A stretch of DNA of 25,945 nt, from the NCBI GenBank assembly GCA_003577005.1, contig QEUW01000157.1, forward strand, positions 1 to 25,945, given 5' to 3'. Made by a program: the position numbers and the translations under genes. Source of the stretch: Chloroflexota bacterium (GTDB lineage Bacteria > Chloroflexota > Anaerolineae > Caldilineales > Caldilineaceae). Positions 1 through 7,579 of this stretch are shown piece after piece (the stretch's first letter is position 1; each line of letters opens with the position of its first letter). The notes beneath the pieces were generated by a model that searched no databases, was not told the DNA's origin, and was given only the letters and a program-made list of their open reading frames with translations.

Positions 1-387
1 GGCCGAATGACACAGGGTTAACGTCCAGCTTCGGACGAGGGCATACATGCCCCAGGCGCCGGCCAGAAACCCCAGCGCCCAGGCGATTTTGACCGCATTG
101 GTGATACCAAAACCAAGGAGAACAAAAACCTCTGCCACGTAAAATGCCAGCGGGGCCTGGATGACAAACGTTGGGTAGCCGTACCCCTGGTTGTGATGCA
201 TGGCCCAACGCGGCCACAAAGCGCCATCGCGAATGGCCTCATCAAACATCGTGACAAAGAAAACGCTGTGGCGACCATCGTGTGCTGAATAAAAGTAGCC
301 GGACGCCAGGAGCGGCAACAAGGCGAACGAGCTCAAAACCAGGAGCATCAATAAAGATGCGTCGAGCGATAAAAGGTACCTACGCAC
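1..387 (-). CDS. PTPS-related polytopic membrane protein, N-terminal part (cut by window edge)
   Basis: A minus-strand frame is open from the GTG at 387 to the left edge, giving 129 codons of a protein that continues outside the window. It starts with a basic stretch (MRRYLLSLDASL), then a hydrophobic segment, then a soluble loop containing SAHDGRH, FDEAIRDGALWPRW and HHNQGYGYPTF, followed by more hydrophobic segments. This order (a His-Asp near the first helix, then a 'GxLWPRW...NxGYGYP' loop) is typical of the PTPS-related membrane domain family (PF10131), large integral membrane proteins thought to handle lipid-linked sugars or surface glycans. Their enzymatic activity is not established. 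The GTG start follows GGAGGT by 11 bases; an ATG at 348 is an alternative. It is divergent from the sugar aminotransferase at 559, with 171 bases between them. Confidence 0.7.
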   Translation of the reverse strand, partial: MRRYLLSLDASLLMLLVLSSFALLPLLASGYFYSAHDGRHSVFFVTMFDEAIRDGALWPRWAMHHNQGYGYPTFVIQAPLAFYVAEVFVLLGFGITNAVKIAWALGFLAGAWGMYALVRSWTLTLCHSA

Positions 388-558
388 TGGCCGAAATGAC
401 CTCCACGATGCGCCGGGGTGAAAAACCGGCTCTTGATACTTTGGACATTTACTGCCCTACCCGGTAAACTTGCCCTTGTATTGCGACTGCCAGCCTGCGC
501 CACCCCCAGACAACGCAAGTTGGCCCTATCATAGACGATTCGCACCCAAAAGACAACG

Positions 559-1740
559 ATGCAACCGACCGATCCGCTCCCATTCCTTGATCTGCGCGCG
601 GACTACCTGGCCCTCAAACCCGAACTCGATGCCGCGGTTGCCCGTGTCCTCGACAGGGGTTGGTATATCCTGGGCAAGGAAGTGGCCACCTTTGAAGCAG
701 AATTCGCCGCCTTCTTGACCGGCGCGCGCCAAGTGGCAAAAAATACCGTTCGCGCCGGACAATCTGAAATCCAACATCCAACACCCAACATCGAATGCGT
801 TGGCGTCAATTCGGGCACCGATGCGCTGCAACTCGCTCTCTGGGCCTGTGATGTTGGTCCTGGCGACGAGGTGATCACCGTCTCTCATACGGCGGTGGCT
901 ACGGCTGCGGCGATCCGCCTCACCGGCGCCACCCCCGTCTTTGTGGATGTAGACCCGGCCACCTACACAATGGACCCGGCGCTGCTGGAAACAGCAATTA
1001 CGCCACACACAAAAGCGATTGTCCCCGTCCATCTCTACGGCCACCCGGCGGAGATGGCGCCCATTCTGGAGATTGCCCGCCGGCACGGTCTGCGCGTGAT
1101 CGAAGATTGCGCCCAGGCCCACGGCGCCACCTATCGCGGCCAACCGGTCGGCACTCTGGGTGATCTGGGCTGCTTCTCCTTTTATCCAACAAAGAACCTG
1201 GGTGCGCTGGGCGACAGCGGGGCCGTCGTAGGGCGCACTGGCGACTTGATCGACCGTGTACGTCGCCTGCGCGAGTATGGTTGGACACCCCAGGCTCGCT
1301 ACATCTCGCAGGAGGAAGGAATGAACAGCCGGCTGGATGAGATCCAGGCTGCGATCTTGCGGGTCAAGCTCAAGTATCTCGACCAGTGGAACAGACACCG
1401 GCGCGATCTCGCTATGCATTACGCAACACGCCTCCCCGCTGCCATCACAAAACCCATCGAACAGCCGGGCTGTACTCATGTCTACCATCTTTACGTCGTG
1501 CGTGCGCCAGAGCGGGAGCACTTCCGCCAACGGCTCCAGGCCGCCGGCATCGGCACCGCGATCCACTACCCGGCGCCCATTCACCAGCAGCCGGGCTACA
1601 CGCGCTACGCAACACGCCATCCGCTCTCCCACACCGAACGCCTGGCCCACGAGATCGTCTCGCTGCCCATGCACCCCCACCTCACCGAGCAAGATGTGGT
1701 GCGGGTTGCCGATGCCGTCACCACTGCGCTCGCCGTCTGA
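559..1740 (+). CDS. DegT/DnrJ/EryC1/StrS-family PLP-dependent sugar aminotransferase
   Basis: A 393-residue, full-length member of the DegT/DnrJ/EryC1/StrS family, which transfers an amino group to a nucleotide-linked keto-sugar. It opens with the family N-terminus (PFLDLRADYLALKPELDAAV, GWYILGKEV). It has the phosphate-binding SGTDAL at about 85-90, the cofactor-ring aspartate in IEDCAQAHGA (D183), the Schiff-base lysine in FYPTKNLGALGD (K212) and the C-terminal CTHVYHLYVVR region. Oddity: residues 59-79, just before the conserved CVGVNSGT, are an extra segment not expected in the family; the DNA there includes a heptamer repeat (761-796). No clear ribosome site precedes the ATG. The next gene starts 15 bases after the stop and encodes a membrane protein, consistent with work on surface or lipid-linked sugars. 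The substrate cannot be told. Confidence 0.93.
   Translation: MQPTDPLPFLDLRADYLALKPELDAAVARVLDRGWYILGKEVATFEAEFAAFLTGARQVAKNTVRAGQSEIQHPTPNIECVGVNSGTDALQLALWACDVGPGDEVITVSHTAVATAAAIRLTGATPVFVDVDPATYTMDPALLETAITPHTKAIVPVHLYGHPAEMAPILEIARRHGLRVIEDCAQAHGATYRGQPVGTLGDLGCFSFYPTKNLGALGDSGAVVGRTGDLIDRVRRLREYGWTPQARYISQEEGMNSRLDEIQAAILRVKLKYLDQWNRHRRDLAMHYATRLPAAITKPIEQPGCTHVYHLYVVRAPEREHFRQRLQAAGIGTAIHYPAPIHQQPGYTRYATRHPLSHTERLAHEIVSLPMHPHLTEQDVVRVADAVTTALAV
761..796. repeat. Heptamer tandem-repeat island inside the aminotransferase gene
   Basis: Units ATCCAAC (769), ATCCAAC (776), ACCCAAC (783) and ATCGAAT (790) follow each other at an exact 7-bp period; AATCTGA before them is a decayed unit. The island encodes SEIQHPTPNIE in frame, within the part of the protein that has no counterpart in the usual DegT fold. 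Confidence 0.75.
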
Positions 1741-1755
1741 CCTGGAACCATTGCC

Positions 1756-4431
1756 GTGCAAACCCGTCGGCTGTCACACCCCATTCACAATTCACCATTC
1801 ACCATTCACCATTCACCATTGGATCTCTACCGGCTGATCGTGTTTGCCGGTATACTGGCGTATACCATTCTCTTCACCAGACTCGCCTTCCACCAACACC
1901 TGGGCATGCGCACCCACCGCTCCGACCTGGGCCAGATCGACCAGGCCGTCTGGAACAGCAGCCGCGGTCGCTTTGTAGAGAACACCGACGCCGGCTTTAT
2001 CGCCACCCGCATGACCGACCACGTCGAGCCGATCCTGGCGCTGATCAGCCCGGTCTTTTATCTGTGGAACGATGTACGGGCGCTCTTGTTGCTACAAGTG
2101 ATCTTCGTCGCCGTGGGCGCCTGGCCTCTCTACGAGCTGGCTCTGCGCAAACTAAATCAACTGCTCACCCCCGAAGAGGCGGGCCAGATCTGGCATGTGG
2201 AGCCGCTGCGCCAGTTGACCCGCCCGCTTGCGCTGAGTGTGGCGCTGGCCTACCTGCTGGCCCCCCAACTCCAGTCCGCCGTGCTCACCGAGTTCCACGC
2301 CGCGCCCCTGGCCGTTCCGCTCATCCTGTGGGCGTTCTGGGCCGTTGAGACGCGCCGGCTATGGCAATTTGCCGCAGCCACGATACTCGTCGCCGCCGTT
2401 AAAGAGGAGATGGCTCTGCTCGCCGCCGGTCTGGGAATATGGGCGCTGTGGCGATTTTGGATTTTAGATTTTGGATTTTGGATTAGGTCGCCGCACAAAA
2501 GCGGCCCTGCTTCCCTGAACCACTCCGTACCCTATCACCCTATCTCCCTATCACCCTATCTCCTAGTCCCTTTGTCAATCACGCTCCTCTCGCTCGCCTG
2601 GTTCTACGTCGCTACCTTTGTCATCGTGCCTGCCCATGCGGTGGCAGTGTACGGCATAGCCGAGAGTGGCTATTTTGCCCGCTATGGCGCGTTGGGCGAT
2701 TCGCCACTGGACATTTTGAAGAGCTTTTTTACCCGGCCGGGACTGGTCTGGGGGATCGCCACGGAGCCGGCACGGGTGAGCTATCTGGTTGGGCTGCTGA
2801 CGCCGTTTGGCTTTCTAAGCCTGCTGGCGCCTGAGATCCTCCTGCTTGCACTGCCGGTGCTGCTGGCAAACCTGCTCAGCGCTTACCCGGCCCAGTATTA
2901 TGGCGAATTCCACTACAGCGCGCCGCTGGTTCCTTATTTTGCTGTCAGTGCGGCCTACGGTCTCGCCCGGCTGTGGCGTTGGGGGGCGCGGAGGGCGAGC
3001 GGAACCGCCTACAGTTACCAACATCTGCCCGCAGCCGGCACAGGGACCATGGCCCTGGCGTCCCTCTGGCGTAACTCGCGCAGCACGCTCCGCCCTGCAC
3101 TGGCTTTGCTCTTCGGGGTCTGGATCTTGAGTTGGGCGGTCTGGTCCTACACCGAGGCTGGGCGAGGACCACTGGGGGGGCGCTACGACCCGACGCCGGT
3201 CAACGAACACCACCGCCTGTTGCCCCGTTTTCTGGCGCAAATTCCGGCGGATGCGGCAGTGACGGCTACGGCGGCGGTGCATCCGCACGTGAGTCACCGG
3301 CGCTATGTCTACCAATTCCCGCTGGGGTTGGATTCACCTGTCCCGGCAGACTGGGCGCTGCTCGATGTGACGACCAACACCGATATGGCACCCGGCGATC
3401 TCAAAGCGCGGGTCGATGCAATGCTGGCCGGCGATTGGGGTGTGGTGGATGCGGCGGATGGCTTTCTCTTGCTGCAGAGGGGCGCGACGGCCAAGACGAT
3501 CCCCGACGCCTTTTACGATTTTGCCCGTGTCCCGGCGTCTGATGATCTTCCCGTCGATATAGGGTTGGCCCTTGGTGAGGTGTATCCACAGGAGTGGCCC
3601 CGCTGGCGACAGACCCAGGTCATCAGCCATTGGGCAGTAGGCGCCCACTTTGACCCGGCTGTTGATCACCCAGAGCTGAGTATCCTAAACGGCAAAGGCG
3701 AGGTCCTCTATACCTTTGGTACGGCAACCCCGACGGCCCTACTCTGGTATCCGCCGGCACAGTGGCGACCGGGCGAGGTGGTACGGATCACGACGCCAAC
3801 GCTCTATTTGCCGCGCCTGTGGCAGGCTACATCCGGGGTGGGCAGCACTTCACCAGCTGTAGCGCCGTTGATTCTTGCCACTTTTCTCGAAACCGAAGGA
3901 GCCAGCTCAATCCTGCATCCGTTCCACCCCAGCCATGCGGCGACGAGCCTGGCCCAGCCCGCGGTGGCCGCGCACTTTCTTCTGCCCGATGCCGAAAATG
4001 CCGCGCCTGTAGCGCTTGAAGCCCGTCTGTTGCATACGAAAGCCTGGCCGGGCGGCCTGCTTGCACTCTGGCTCCGGTGGCAGGAGCACACAGCGTTGCC
4101 GCCGGGATGGTCCGTCTTTGTCCACCTGCGCCGCCAGGGTGAGACGATCACCCAAGGCGACGGTCCGCCATCTGCCGGGGCGATTGCCCCTCCGCTCGAT
4201 GATTTTCGAGAATTGACCATCGCGGCGGAAGTTCGTGCGGGTGAAACCTTAACCGTCGTTGGGGGGCTGTACGATCAGCAGACTGGGCAGCGTGCCAGTG
4301 TACTCGACGCCACGGACGCTATATCTGGCAACGAACTGATCATCGGGCAGGTGCAGATCATCCCCCCACCCGTTCCCGACCAGGCGTGCGCCCTGATCCC
4401 GGCGACCTGCGCTTCGCAACCCTTGCAGTAA
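1756..4431 (+). CDS. DUF2079 family polytopic membrane protein
   Basis: An 891-residue integral membrane protein of the DUF2079 family (PF09852). The signature is clear: RSDLGQIDQAVWNSSRG (about 55-71), then H89 in DHVEPILALISPVFYLW, then LLLQVIFVAVGAWPLYELA. Several transmembrane segments follow up to about residue 450, then a long soluble C-terminal part. The family has GT-C-glycosyltransferase-like topology and a proposed role in surface glycan assembly, but no proven reaction. Start: the GTG at 1756 lies 15 bases after the aminotransferase stop; the codons after it are a heptamer repeat (SPFTIHHSP), so the real start may be the TTG at 1819, just ahead of DLYRLIVFAG. Two further repeat islands (2453 and 2529) are translated at about residues 233-272, where the family normally has a short loop. 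Co-transcription with the aminotransferase is likely. Confidence 0.9.
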   Translation: MQTRRLSHPIHNSPFTIHHSPLDLYRLIVFAGILAYTILFTRLAFHQHLGMRTHRSDLGQIDQAVWNSSRGRFVENTDAGFIATRMTDHVEPILALISPVFYLWNDVRALLLLQVIFVAVGAWPLYELALRKLNQLLTPEEAGQIWHVEPLRQLTRPLALSVALAYLLAPQLQSAVLTEFHAAPLAVPLILWAFWAVETRRLWQFAAATILVAAVKEEMALLAAGLGIWALWRFWILDFGFWIRSPHKSGPASLNHSVPYHPISLSPYLLVPLSITLLSLAWFYVATFVIVPAHAVAVYGIAESGYFARYGALGDSPLDILKSFFTRPGLVWGIATEPARVSYLVGLLTPFGFLSLLAPEILLLALPVLLANLLSAYPAQYYGEFHYSAPLVPYFAVSAAYGLARLWRWGARRASGTAYSYQHLPAAGTGTMALASLWRNSRSTLRPALALLFGVWILSWAVWSYTEAGRGPLGGRYDPTPVNEHHRLLPRFLAQIPADAAVTATAAVHPHVSHRRYVYQFPLGLDSPVPADWALLDVTTNTDMAPGDLKARVDAMLAGDWGVVDAADGFLLLQRGATAKTIPDAFYDFARVPASDDLPVDIGLALGEVYPQEWPRWRQTQVISHWAVGAHFDPAVDHPELSILNGKGEVLYTFGTATPTALLWYPPAQWRPGEVVRITTPTLYLPRLWQATSGVGSTSPAVAPLILATFLETEGASSILHPFHPSHAATSLAQPAVAAHFLLPDAENAAPVALEARLLHTKAWPGGLLALWLRWQEHTALPPGWSVFVHLRRQGETITQGDGPPSAGAIAPPLDDFRELTIAAEVRAGETLTVVGGLYDQQTGQRASVLDATDAISGNELIIGQVQIIPPPVPDQACALIPATCASQPLQ
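1783..1820. repeat. Heptamer tandem-repeat island at the aminotransferase/DUF2079 junction
   Basis: ATTCACA at 1783 is followed by four exact ATTCACC units (1790, 1797, 1804, 1811) and a final ATTGG. It is the most regular heptamer island in the window. It sits where the start of the DUF2079 protein must be decided, so it either forms the N-terminal tail or is leader DNA. Confidence 0.9.
2453..2484. repeat. Heptamer tandem-repeat island inside the DUF2079 gene
   Basis: GATTTTG (2453), GATTTTA (2460), GATTTTG (2467), GATTTTG (2474) and GATT form an exact 7-bp period. The island is read in frame as FWILDFGFWI, a hydrophobic stretch that may extend a membrane segment. Its AT-rich content stands out from the GC-rich gene around it. 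Confidence 0.88.
2529..2568. repeat. Octamer tandem-repeat island inside the DUF2079 gene
   Basis: ACCCTATC (2529), ACCCTATC (2537), TCCCTATC (2545), ACCCTATC (2553) and TCCTAGTC (2561) repeat at an 8-bp period, 44 bases after the preceding heptamer island. It is translated in frame as PYHPISLSPYLLV. Confidence 0.85.
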
Positions 4432-4551
4432 TAGTGAGCAGATTTGCCGATCTCTCATGAGTGAGAACGAAGACTTTTCAGTCACTTTTGAAATCGGAAT
4501 CACTGTGGCAGGGTGTCACCGGTTTCCAAGTATAGCTTTGAAGGTATACAG

Positions 4552-6618
4552 ATGCACCTAGGAACAGTTCGTCTGAAATCGACATTGTCTGTGTTAGAGA
4601 CAAGCCTGGTGGTGAGTGTTCTCGCGGTCCATACACTCCTGGCTGGCCCCGTCCATCTGGTGATCGAAACCGCCAGAGTTACTGTGAGTGCGGCCAAACG
4701 GGCGGGTCTCATGGCAGGGATTGGCCTTGTGCTGCTGCTGGCCGGGCTGCCGGCCGCACCCGCACAGGCCCAAATGCCTCCCAGCCCAACAGATCTATCC
4801 GCCTTGGAACAATTTCTCGACGAGACCATCATAGCTCAGTTAGACGAGCTGGAAGTCCCCGGTGCGGCTGTGGCGGTAGTGGCTGGCGGTCAACTGCTTC
4901 TGGTCAAAGGCTACGGTGTCGCCGACCGGGAGCAAAATCGGCTGGTGGACGGGGAACGCACTCTCTTTCGCACTGGCTCGGTGGGAAAGCTGATCACCTG
5001 GACAGCGGTGATGCAGCTTGTGGAACGAGGTCAGCTCGATCTGCACACCGATGTCAACGAGTATCTCGACTTCACCATCCCAGCCACGTTCCCCGAGCCG
5101 ATTACACTGGCCCACTTGATGACGCATACCGCTGGCTTCGAGGACGTGGGCGAAGCCCTCTTCGTCCTGTCCGAAGCAGAGATGATGCCCCTGCACCAAT
5201 ATCTGATCGAACTACAACCAGCCCGGGTCTTTGCGCCAGGGACGGTGCAGGCCTACTCCAACTACGGTACGGCCCTGGCCGGCTACATCGTAGAACGTGT
5301 CTCTGGCGAGCCGTTCGTCGATTACGTAGAGAACCAGATCTTCGCCCCGCTGGAGATGCGACGCAGTACCCTGCGCCAGCCGGTTCCGGCTGAGTTGTCT
5401 GGTGATCTGGCCGCGGGGTACGGTGGGGGCGAGTACCGGCACATGAAAGGTCGCTTTGTCTACGCAGTGCCCTATCCCGCAGGCGGGATGAGCGCGTCGG
5501 CGGCCGATATGGCCCGCTTCATGCTGGCCCATCTGCAAGAGGGCCGCTATGAAGAGGTCACCATCCTCCAGCCCGCCACCGTCCAAGCAATGCACCGCCG
5601 CCAATATGCCGCCGATCCCCGGCTGGACGGGATGGGCTATGGCTTTATGCGCCAGCGGGTCAACGGCCATGACGTTCTCTTCCATCGTGGCTCAACCTTC
5701 CAGTTCAACGCTGGTCTCTACTTGCTGCCATCCGAAAATGTGGGGCTGTACGTCGTCTACAACGGGCTGCGCGGGATAGTTGCCCCGGCCCAGCTTTGGG
5801 AAGCGTTCATGGATCGCTACTACCCTGGGCCGGCCCCGGCGCCTTTGACCCCGGACGCGGGCCAACGGCTGGCCGTCCATACCGGCGAGTATCACCTAGC
5901 CCGCGCCGATTTTAGCGGCCCAGGTAAAATCTTTCGTCTGCTGGAAGGGGCTCAGGTCAGCGAAGGGCAGGAGGGTCATCTGCAATTGATGGTCGAGGGG
6001 TACACGGAGCGCTACGTCCAAGTGGAACCGGGTCTGTTCCGCCACCAGGAGCGGGAGGAATACCTTGCCTTTCACACCGGTGCGGATGGGACCCAGTGGC
6101 TTTCCCTAGATGGCCGTCCCGCCTTTCTCAACTTCACGGCCACTTCCGCCTTTCAGGTTCCCTGGTATGCAAGCCTCACCTTCGCCGCACTGCTCATCCT
6201 GTTGATGCTGCTGTTCATCGGCTCCAGTCTGGTCTGGTTCATTGGCGTGCTGCGCCACCGGGGGCAGGAACGGCCACTGCCCGTACGTCTGAGCCGCTGG
6301 CTGACCGTAGCCTTTGGGCTGTCCTTCCTCCTCTTCCTTCTGGGTCTGGTCAGCGTGGTAGGCGATATAGATCCGCTCTACGGCGTCCCCCGTATCGTCT
6401 TTGGCACACCGCCCATCGTAGATGTGATCCTGCTGCTGCCCTGGCTGCTGACGTCCGTGGCCCTGGCCCTGGCGATTGGCACGGGATGGGTCTGGTGGAA
6501 ATCAATAGGGACGGAACGGCCGGCTGCCGCCCCCTGGAGCCGGCTTCACCTTACCCTGCTCACTGCCCTTTCCCTGGTGGTCGTCTGGTGGCTAGCCTAC
6601 TGGAACTTACTGGCTTAA
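4552..6618 (+). CDS. Beta-lactamase-fold serine hydrolase with C-terminal membrane segments
   Basis: A 688-residue protein of the serine beta-lactamase/D-alanyl-D-alanine-peptidase superfamily (PF00144). The nucleophile motif is SVGK (S143, K146), the second motif is YSN (Y235), and the third is probably HRG (378-380) where relatives have K/H-T/S-G. HLMTHTAGFED after the first motif is typical of the esterase/peptidase branch. A signal-like segment (LMAGIGLVLLLAGLPAAPAQAQ) ends near residue 73. After a beta-rich region there are four C-terminal hydrophobic helices (from about residue 545), so the catalytic domain is probably extracytoplasmic and anchored. Start: the ATG at 4552 has GAAGG seven bases upstream; GTG at 4684 or ATG at 4711 would give a shorter, more ordinary signal peptide. 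The substrate is unknown, and antibiotic resistance should not be assumed. Confidence 0.88.
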   Translation: MHLGTVRLKSTLSVLETSLVVSVLAVHTLLAGPVHLVIETARVTVSAAKRAGLMAGIGLVLLLAGLPAAPAQAQMPPSPTDLSALEQFLDETIIAQLDELEVPGAAVAVVAGGQLLLVKGYGVADREQNRLVDGERTLFRTGSVGKLITWTAVMQLVERGQLDLHTDVNEYLDFTIPATFPEPITLAHLMTHTAGFEDVGEALFVLSEAEMMPLHQYLIELQPARVFAPGTVQAYSNYGTALAGYIVERVSGEPFVDYVENQIFAPLEMRRSTLRQPVPAELSGDLAAGYGGGEYRHMKGRFVYAVPYPAGGMSASAADMARFMLAHLQEGRYEEVTILQPATVQAMHRRQYAADPRLDGMGYGFMRQRVNGHDVLFHRGSTFQFNAGLYLLPSENVGLYVVYNGLRGIVAPAQLWEAFMDRYYPGPAPAPLTPDAGQRLAVHTGEYHLARADFSGPGKIFRLLEGAQVSEGQEGHLQLMVEGYTERYVQVEPGLFRHQEREEYLAFHTGADGTQWLSLDGRPAFLNFTATSAFQVPWYASLTFAALLILLMLLFIGSSLVWFIGVLRHRGQERPLPVRLSRWLTVAFGLSFLLFLLGLVSVVGDIDPLYGVPRIVFGTPPIVDVILLLPWLLTSVALALAIGTGWVWWKSIGTERPAAAPWSRLHLTLLTALSLVVVWWLAYWNLLA

Positions 6619-6784
6619 TCGCAGTAGGGCCCGGCCTTCAAAGTCCTCCACAACCACCCGTCGTGCAAGGACGATATTGCCGTAGCGGAAGCGGGCCCGA
6701 TAGCACTAGATCACATACGCTCGGCCCAGCTTCTATCCTGATAAACTGTCGCGCGTCTCCCATGTCGACCCACCTGTTCACACG

Positions 6785-7579
6785 CTACGTGATTGCTCGG
6801 ATGATGGCCCGGAAGAGCGCCAGCCCCAGCCGACCAGTGCCGCCCAGGGGGTTTTGGATAGGCAAAATGTGATCCTCTGGATGGGGCATGAGACCGAGAA
6901 CATTGCCCTGAGCGTTGCAGAGGCCGGCAATGTCAGCCACAGAACCGTTGGGGTTAAGCGGATAACGCCCGCTCGCCGGTTTGCCGTCGGCATCGACATA
7001 GCGCAGGGCGATGAGGTTATCGGCCTCCAACTGCGCCAGCGTCGTCTCGCCTGCCACCTGAAAATTACCCTCGCCGTGTGCGATGGGGCAGAAGATCAGT
7101 TCGTCGATCTCGGCGAGAAAACCAGCTCTGGCCTGCCGGTTTGCCGCCAGATGCACCCAGCGGCACTCGAACTGGCCGCAGGCGTTCTCGGTGAGGGTGA
7201 TTGTTCGTCTCGCTGCGCCCCCCCCATTCCGCATTCCGTATTCCGCATTCGGCACTCCAAACACACCCGCCTTCACCAGCGTCTGAAAGCCATTACAGAT
7301 GCCGAGCACGGGTTTGTCGCTCTCGACAAAGGCGTGGAGTTGCTCGTGAAAGTAGACCTGTAAATCCAGCGCCAGCCGACCCCCGGCGCCCAGTGCATCG
7401 CCGTAGGTAAATCCGCCTGGCAGCAGGAGCATCTCATAATCGGAAAATTTACGCTCCCCGCGCCGCAACTGGTTGATGTGGACGATCTCCGGTGCGCCGC
7501 CGGCCAGTTCGCAGGCGCGGGCTGCCTCGCCGTCGCGGTTGGCGCCAGAGGCGTGCAAGATCAGGATCTTTGATTTCAT
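6785..7579 (-). CDS. purQ: Phosphoribosylformylglycinamidine synthase, glutaminase subunit PurQ
   Basis: A 264-residue class I glutamine amidotransferase that supplies ammonia to PurL in the fourth step of de novo purine synthesis. Visible features: [16 protein letters not shown] (oxyanion region, about 52-67), the nucleophile Cys95 in [32 protein letters not shown], and the catalytic His233/Glu235 in LMPHPEDH. The ATG at 7579 overlaps the purL stop as ATGA, so translation is probably coupled. Oddity: residues about 107-124, between KAGVFG and the conserved [17 protein letters not shown], are a low-complexity insert ([16 protein letters not shown]) encoded by a heptamer repeat at 7226-7260. 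It sits close after the nucleophile helix, yet all catalytic residues are kept. Confidence 0.95.
   Translation of the reverse strand: MKSKILILHASGANRDGEAARACELAGGAPEIVHINQLRRGERKFSDYEMLLLPGGFTYGDALGAGGRLALDLQVYFHEQLHAFVESDKPVLGICNGFQTLVKAGVFGVPNAEYGMRNGGGAARRTITLTENACGQFECRWVHLAANRQARAGFLAEIDELIFCPIAHGEGNFQVAGETTLAQLEADNLIALRYVDADGKPASGRYPLNPNGSVADIAGLCNAQGNVLGLMPHPEDHILPIQNPLGGTGRLGLALFRAIIRAIT
7226..7260. repeat. Heptamer tandem-repeat island inside purQ
   Basis: On the plus strand ATTCCGC (7226), ATTCCGT (7233), ATTCCGC (7240), ATTCGGC (7247) and ACTCCAA (7254) repeat with an exact 7-bp period, preceded by a C-run. On the coding (minus) strand it is read in frame as [11 protein letters not shown]. 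Confidence 0.88.

Noticed and set aside
529..1761. Long open frame on the minus strand opposite the aminotransferase gene
   Set aside because: It is antisense to a gene with clear family motifs, has low-complexity composition, and includes the reverse reading of the heptamer repeat. It is a shadow of high GC content.
4552..6618. Antibiotic-resistance beta-lactamase
   Set aside because: The fold is right, but the motifs, the long tail and membrane segments match the broad esterase/peptidase group rather than a true class A or C enzyme.
6607..6705. Minus-strand peptide of 32 residues (YRARFRYGNIVLARR, EDFEGRALLRLSQ) between the serine hydrolase and purQ genes, looking like a C-terminal gene remnant
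   Set aside because: It is bounded by a TAG at 6708, overlaps the hydrolase end, has no start or ribosome site, and I recognise no family. Too short to call.
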